A DNA stretch of 64,000 nt, from contig NZ_JARACK010000005.1 of the NCBI RefSeq assembly GCF_028767185.1, positions 62,001 to 126,000 on the forward strand, given 5' to 3'. The notes below the pieces were generated by a model. The model saw only the letters and a list, made by a program, of their open reading frames with translations. It did no database searches and was not told where the DNA came from. This stretch comes from Mangrovimonas aestuarii. Lineage in GTDB: Bacteria; Bacteroidota; Bacteroidia; Flavobacteriales; Flavobacteriaceae. A program made the translations under genes and the position numbers. Shown piece after piece: positions 60,653-64,000 of the stretch; position 1 is the first letter of the stretch; the number at the start of each line of letters is the position of its first letter.

Positions 60653-62983
60653 ATGAAAGTTTGCATTGCCGAAAAGCCTAGTGTGGCCCGCGAAATTGCC
60701 ATAGTCCTTGGAGCGAATACCAAGCGTGATGGTTATTTTGAAGGTAATGGCTATGCTGTCACATATACTTTTGGGCATTTATGTAGTTTATTTGAACCTA
60801 AGGATTATAAACCATATTGGAAAAGTTGGGATTTAAATAACCTCCCAATGCTACCAGATAAATTTCAGACCAAGGTGGTAAATGATTCTGGAATAAAAAA
60901 ACAATTCAACATTGTAAAAAAATTGTTTGAACAAGCCGAAGTGGTCATAAACTGTGGCGATGCCGGTCAAGAAGGAGAACTTATTCAACGATGGGTTATC
61001 AATCAAGCTGGATATACTGGTAAAATTGAACGTTTATGGATATCGTCGTTAACTACTGAAGCCATTAAAGAAGGCTTTGACAATCTACGTCCTTCAGCTA
61101 ATTATGATAACCTTTTTTATGCTGGATTTTCCCGAGCGATAGGTGATTGGTTATTAGGTATTAATGCTACAAGGCTTTATACCGTAAAACATGGTGGATA
61201 CAAACAGGTTTTATCCATAGGTCGTGTTCAAACTCCAACACTAGCTATGGTTGTTGAACGCTACAAAGAAATTGAAAACTTTAAGCCACAACCCTACTGG
61301 GAACTACAAACCATTTACCGTGACACGCGTTTTAGTTATGAGGATGGACGATTCTTTAAAAAAGAAGATGGTGAAATTCTAGCAAATACGGTTAAGGAGC
61401 ATCCTTTTGAAATTGTTTCGATTAGTAAGAAAAAAGGGAAAGAATATGCACCAAAGTTATTTGATCTGACAGGCTTGCAGGTTCATTGTAATAATAAATT
61501 TGGTTACTCCGCAGATGAAACCTTAAAAATCGTTCAACGATTGTATGAGCAGAAAGCGGTTACCTACCCTCGTGTAGATACTACTTTTCTTCCTTCGGAC
61601 ATATACCCTAAAGTACCAGGTATACTGGGCCAATTAACACCTTATAGAGAATTGACATTACCTTTGTTGGATAAGAAAATTAAAAAGTCTTCGAAAGTAT
61701 TCAATGATAAAAAGGTGACTGATCACCATGCCATTATCCCAACTGGCATTCAAATTAATATGCCCGAAAACCACCGTTTGGTTTACGATAGCATTGTTAG
61801 GCGGTTCATAGCCGTTTTTTATGACGATTGTGAAGTTTCCAATACCACAGTATTAGGGCAAGCTGGAGAAGTCCCTTTTAAAACTACCGGTAAGGAAATA
61901 TTAAAACCAGGATGGCGTATCGTATTTCAAACAGAAAATAAAGATAAAAACGAAGGTAATATCCTCCCATCTTTTACTAAAGGTGAAAGCGGTCCCCATG
62001 AACCTGCTTTTTTAGAAAAAGAAACCAAACCACCTAGACAATTTACAGAAGCATCTCTCTTGCGTGCTATGGAAACTGCAGGTAAACAAGTGGATGACGA
62101 TGATATGCGGGAACTCATGAAAGAAAATGGTATTGGTAGACCATCAACGCGAGCAAGCATTATCGAGACACTTTTTAAGCGTAAATACATAATAAGAAAC
62201 AAAAAACAAATCCTCCCTACCCCTACGGGAATTCAACTGATTGATACGATTCAAAATGAACTTTTGAAATCTGCAGAACTCACGGGTCGTTGGGAAAAAC
62301 AATTAAAGGATATTGAAAAAGGAGAATGCCATGCGGCTACTTTCATAAACAATATGAAGCGCATGGTAGACCGATTGGTTTATGAAGTTCGAAGTGAAAC
62401 GGTAAAAGCCAATATTAGTTACGCGAACCATTCCCCTAAAAAAAACACAACGCAAAATAAAACTAACACAAAAAAAACAGAAGGCATAGATAAACAAACC
62501 TGTCCTAAATGTGAAGAAGGCTCTTTACTTAAAGGTAAATCGGCTTATGGGTGTAGTGCTTTTAGAAGTGGGTGTGATTTTGTGCTTCCATTTAAATTCA
62601 AGAATAAGAAAATATCCGAAAAACAATTAATCAGACTTCTTGAAAAAGGCAGCACTGTTACTCTAAAAGGGTTTAATACCGATTCCGGTAAAATTGATGG
62701 TTCAATACATTTCGATGAAAAATTCAATTTGATTCTGAAACAAAAATCGGAAAGTGTGAAAACAAAACCTTCTTCCAAAGAAAATCAATCAACCAACGAT
62801 CAATTAACCTGTCCTAAATGCAAGAAAGGAATAGTTGTTAAAGGAAAAACTGCATACGGATGTAGTGCGTATAAAGATGGTTGCAATTTTATGGTTAGCT
62901 TTGACCAAATCAGACAACAAGCTAACGGAGAAGTCCTTACCAAAGATTTGGTATACGAAATATTAAAATCTGGTCACCCCTAA
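60653..62983 (+). CDS. topB: DNA topoisomerase III (type IA)
   Basis: A 776-residue enzyme that decatenates or relaxes DNA. The Toprim domain is at the N-terminus (IAEKPSVAREIA, DAGQEGELIQRW). The type IA core follows with SIGRVQTPTLAM and YPRVDTTFLP, containing the active-site tyrosine; IGRPSTRASIIE is the usual later motif. The C-terminus has two zinc-ribbon-like modules (CPKCEEG ... CSAFRSGC and CPKCKKG ... CSAYKDGC). Its stop overlaps the next start (TAATG). Confidence 0.93.
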   Translation: MKVCIAEKPSVAREIAIVLGANTKRDGYFEGNGYAVTYTFGHLCSLFEPKDYKPYWKSWDLNNLPMLPDKFQTKVVNDSGIKKQFNIVKKLFEQAEVVINCGDAGQEGELIQRWVINQAGYTGKIERLWISSLTTEAIKEGFDNLRPSANYDNLFYAGFSRAIGDWLLGINATRLYTVKHGGYKQVLSIGRVQTPTLAMVVERYKEIENFKPQPYWELQTIYRDTRFSYEDGRFFKKEDGEILANTVKEHPFEIVSISKKKGKEYAPKLFDLTGLQVHCNNKFGYSADETLKIVQRLYEQKAVTYPRVDTTFLPSDIYPKVPGILGQLTPYRELTLPLLDKKIKKSSKVFNDKKVTDHHAIIPTGIQINMPENHRLVYDSIVRRFIAVFYDDCEVSNTTVLGQAGEVPFKTTGKEILKPGWRIVFQTENKDKNEGNILPSFTKGESGPHEPAFLEKETKPPRQFTEASLLRAMETAGKQVDDDDMRELMKENGIGRPSTRASIIETLFKRKYIIRNKKQILPTPTGIQLIDTIQNELLKSAELTGRWEKQLKDIEKGECHAATFINNMKRMVDRLVYEVRSETVKANISYANHSPKKNTTQNKTNTKKTEGIDKQTCPKCEEGSLLKGKSAYGCSAFRSGCDFVLPFKFKNKKISEKQLIRLLEKGSTVTLKGFNTDSGKIDGSIHFDEKFNLILKQKSESVKTKPSSKENQSTNDQLTCPKCKKGIVVKGKTAYGCSAYKDGCNFMVSFDQIRQQANGEVLTKDLVYEILKSGHP

Positions 62984-63549
62984 TGTCTCATCTCTTTAAA
63001 CTTTACAAGCCTTACGGTTATCTCAGTCAGTTTGTAAATAATCAAAACAAAAGACGTAATAAAAAACTTTTGGGAGAGCTTTATGATTTTCCCAATGGCA
63101 CTATGGCCATTGGACGATTGGACGAAAAATCGGAAGGCTTATTATTACTTACTACTGATGGTAAAATGAGCGAACATATACGAAGCTCGAAAGTAGAAAA
63201 GGAATATTATGTAATGGTTGACGGCATCATCACAGAAGACGTGATTAATCAACTCTGCCGAGGAGTAAATATAGGGATTAACGGAAAAAACTACACCACC
63301 AAACCATGCAAAGCTCAATTGATTGAAGGCCATCCCAAACAGATTCCTGAAAGATTTGTTAGAGATGAAAAACATGGCCCTACCTCTTGGTTAAGTATTA
63401 TATTAACTGAAGGTAAGTTTCATCAGGTAAGGAAAATGACCGCTGCAGTTGGATTTCCCACTTTGCGGTTGGTAAGAGTACGTATTGGTGAATTTCATTT
63501 TGACGATTTAGAAGTTGGTGGCGTAAAATCTATTGATTTACAGGTTTAA
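62983..63549 (+). CDS. RNA pseudouridine synthase (RsuA/RluE family)
   Basis: A 188-residue enzyme with no S4 domain. GRLDEKSEGLLLLTTDG carries the catalytic aspartate, and EGKFHQVRKMTAAVGFPTLRL is typical. Length and features resemble RluE, which modifies 23S rRNA. The start shares one base with the topB stop in TAATG, so the pair is likely coupled, a curious pairing of DNA and rRNA enzymes. Confidence 0.88.
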   Translation: MSHLFKLYKPYGYLSQFVNNQNKRRNKKLLGELYDFPNGTMAIGRLDEKSEGLLLLTTDGKMSEHIRSSKVEKEYYVMVDGIITEDVINQLCRGVNIGINGKNYTTKPCKAQLIEGHPKQIPERFVRDEKHGPTSWLSIILTEGKFHQVRKMTAAVGFPTLRLVRVRIGEFHFDDLEVGGVKSIDLQV

Positions 63550-63643
63550 ATCTTATTTTTTAACTAACCGTCAAATAGCTTACAGCCTATAATTACTAAA
63601 AAACATAAGATTTTAAAAGAGACAACAACTGCCCAAAAATAAA

Positions 63644-64000
63644 CTACTCTTTAACGACAATTACCGTAGCTTTCACTCCAGTAGATAAATTCCATCTATT
63701 GGCTGAAATAACATTTCCATTATCGTCTATTACTTGAAACTCTGCTGTATTTGGACCAGATTCTCCCTGGTTTAATGCTAAGAAATCAATTTTATTAAAA
63801 CCACTTTTAAGATCTAGCTTGAAACCTCTAAAATCAGGCATAAGTAAAACATTAGGATGTATAATCTCATCATTGACCAACACTTGAATCCTATCACCAT
63901 CTGGATACTCATGATCACGATAAACAATATTAACAAATACTGAACGACTTCTTACATCTCCGAAATATTGATTGGTAGTACTACCCATAGCTCCACGCTC
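63644..64000 (-). CDS. C-terminus of a beta-rich protein (N-terminus beyond window)
   Basis: A minus-strand frame of 118 visible codons that stays open to the right edge (ERGAMG precedes the first internal Met). The visible part is polar with strand-like patterns (RDHEYPDGDRIQVLVND, FRGFKLDLKSGFNKIDFLAL) and ends in ATVIVVKE. It looks like an extracellular beta domain, possibly of a larger secreted protein. Choosing the internal ATG 63988 as start would cut a conserved-looking frame, so it is treated as partial. Family not recognised. Confidence 0.65.
   Translation of the reverse strand, partial: ERGAMGSTTNQYFGDVRSRSVFVNIVYRDHEYPDGDRIQVLVNDEIIHPNVLLMPDFRGFKLDLKSGFNKIDFLALNQGESGPNTAEFQVIDDNGNVISANRWNLSTGVKATVIVVKE

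Noticed and set aside
1-64000. tRNA, rRNA, CRISPR arrays, insertion sequences or prophage genes
   Set aside because: None was recognised on either strand: no cloverleaf-like segments, no regularly spaced repeats, no transposase, integrase or phage structural motifs.

Overview
The window looks like chromosome from a marine-type member of the Flavobacteriaceae (phylum Bacteroidota). The DNA is AT-rich. Shine-Dalgarno sequences are almost absent, and many genes instead carry a TAnnTTTG-like -7 promoter element. Marker genes agree: a fused lpxC-fabZ, the type IX secretion regulator PorX, a CAL67264-type small protein beside ettA, DUF4834, DUF3667 and DUF4251 proteins, and an SPT-like/cysteine-synthase-like pair of the sort used for sulfonolipids. 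I see no rRNA, tRNA, CRISPR array, prophage or insertion sequence. This is mostly core chromosome with small accessory pieces.

Layout. 1-2.7 kb: the start of a histidine decarboxylase gene (cut by the window edge) diverges from an Lrp/AsnC regulator; then a secreted double beta/gamma-crystallin protein and a DUF4251 protein. 2.8-8.7 kb: DUF2461, truA, a small membrane protein, and an operon of a sodium/solute symporter, chrA and a DUF1853 protein. 8.7-19.8 kb: a long minus-strand stretch with an SPFH protein, a VWA membrane protein, fabG, sucD, and the envelope operon lpxD - lpxC/fabZ - lpxA - efp - second lpxD - NTF2-like, preceded by an HD phosphohydrolase. 19.9-25 kb: porX, tsaE, a 47-residue exported peptide coupled to a membrane protein, DUF3667, and a secreted basic protein. 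25-30.6 kb: a surface-polysaccharide cluster (YfhO, glycosyltransferase, flippase) with DUF4834. 30.7-40.6 kb: an outer-membrane protein, an acyltransferase-like protein, the probable capnine (sulfonolipid) pair, an S9A oligopeptidase, ybaB, threonine aldolase, prfB with its programmed frameshift, and arsC.

40.6-50.6 kb: a TonB-dependent-receptor-like protein, fumC, hutI and a formimidoylglutamase-like gene (histidine breakdown), a lipoprotein of the metallo-beta-lactamase fold, and several small proteins. 50.7-60.2 kb: ettA with its small partner, a MarR-controlled operon (FMN reductase, acetyltransferase, MarR, pirin), a lipoprotein-anchored trypsin-like protease, an acyl-CoA carboxylase subunit, DoxX, an alcohol dehydrogenase and an EF-hand protein. 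60.6-64 kb: topB coupled to a pseudouridine synthase, and the C-terminus of a further protein.

How the genes work together. Lipid A and fatty-acid steps are physically joined (lpxD/lpxC-fabZ/lpxA, with fabG nearby). Histidine metabolism appears twice: decarboxylation at the left edge, and hutI plus a hutG-like gene near 46-49 kb. Surface and gliding biology is represented by porX, the putative sulfonolipid pair and the polysaccharide cluster. The best regulatory signal is a perfect 11-bp inverted repeat lying on the predicted promoter of the MarR/pirin operon. I did not find an unmistakably new multi-gene system. The strongest candidates for follow-up are that operator, the capnine pair, the 47-residue peptide/membrane protein unit, and the lipoprotein protease.
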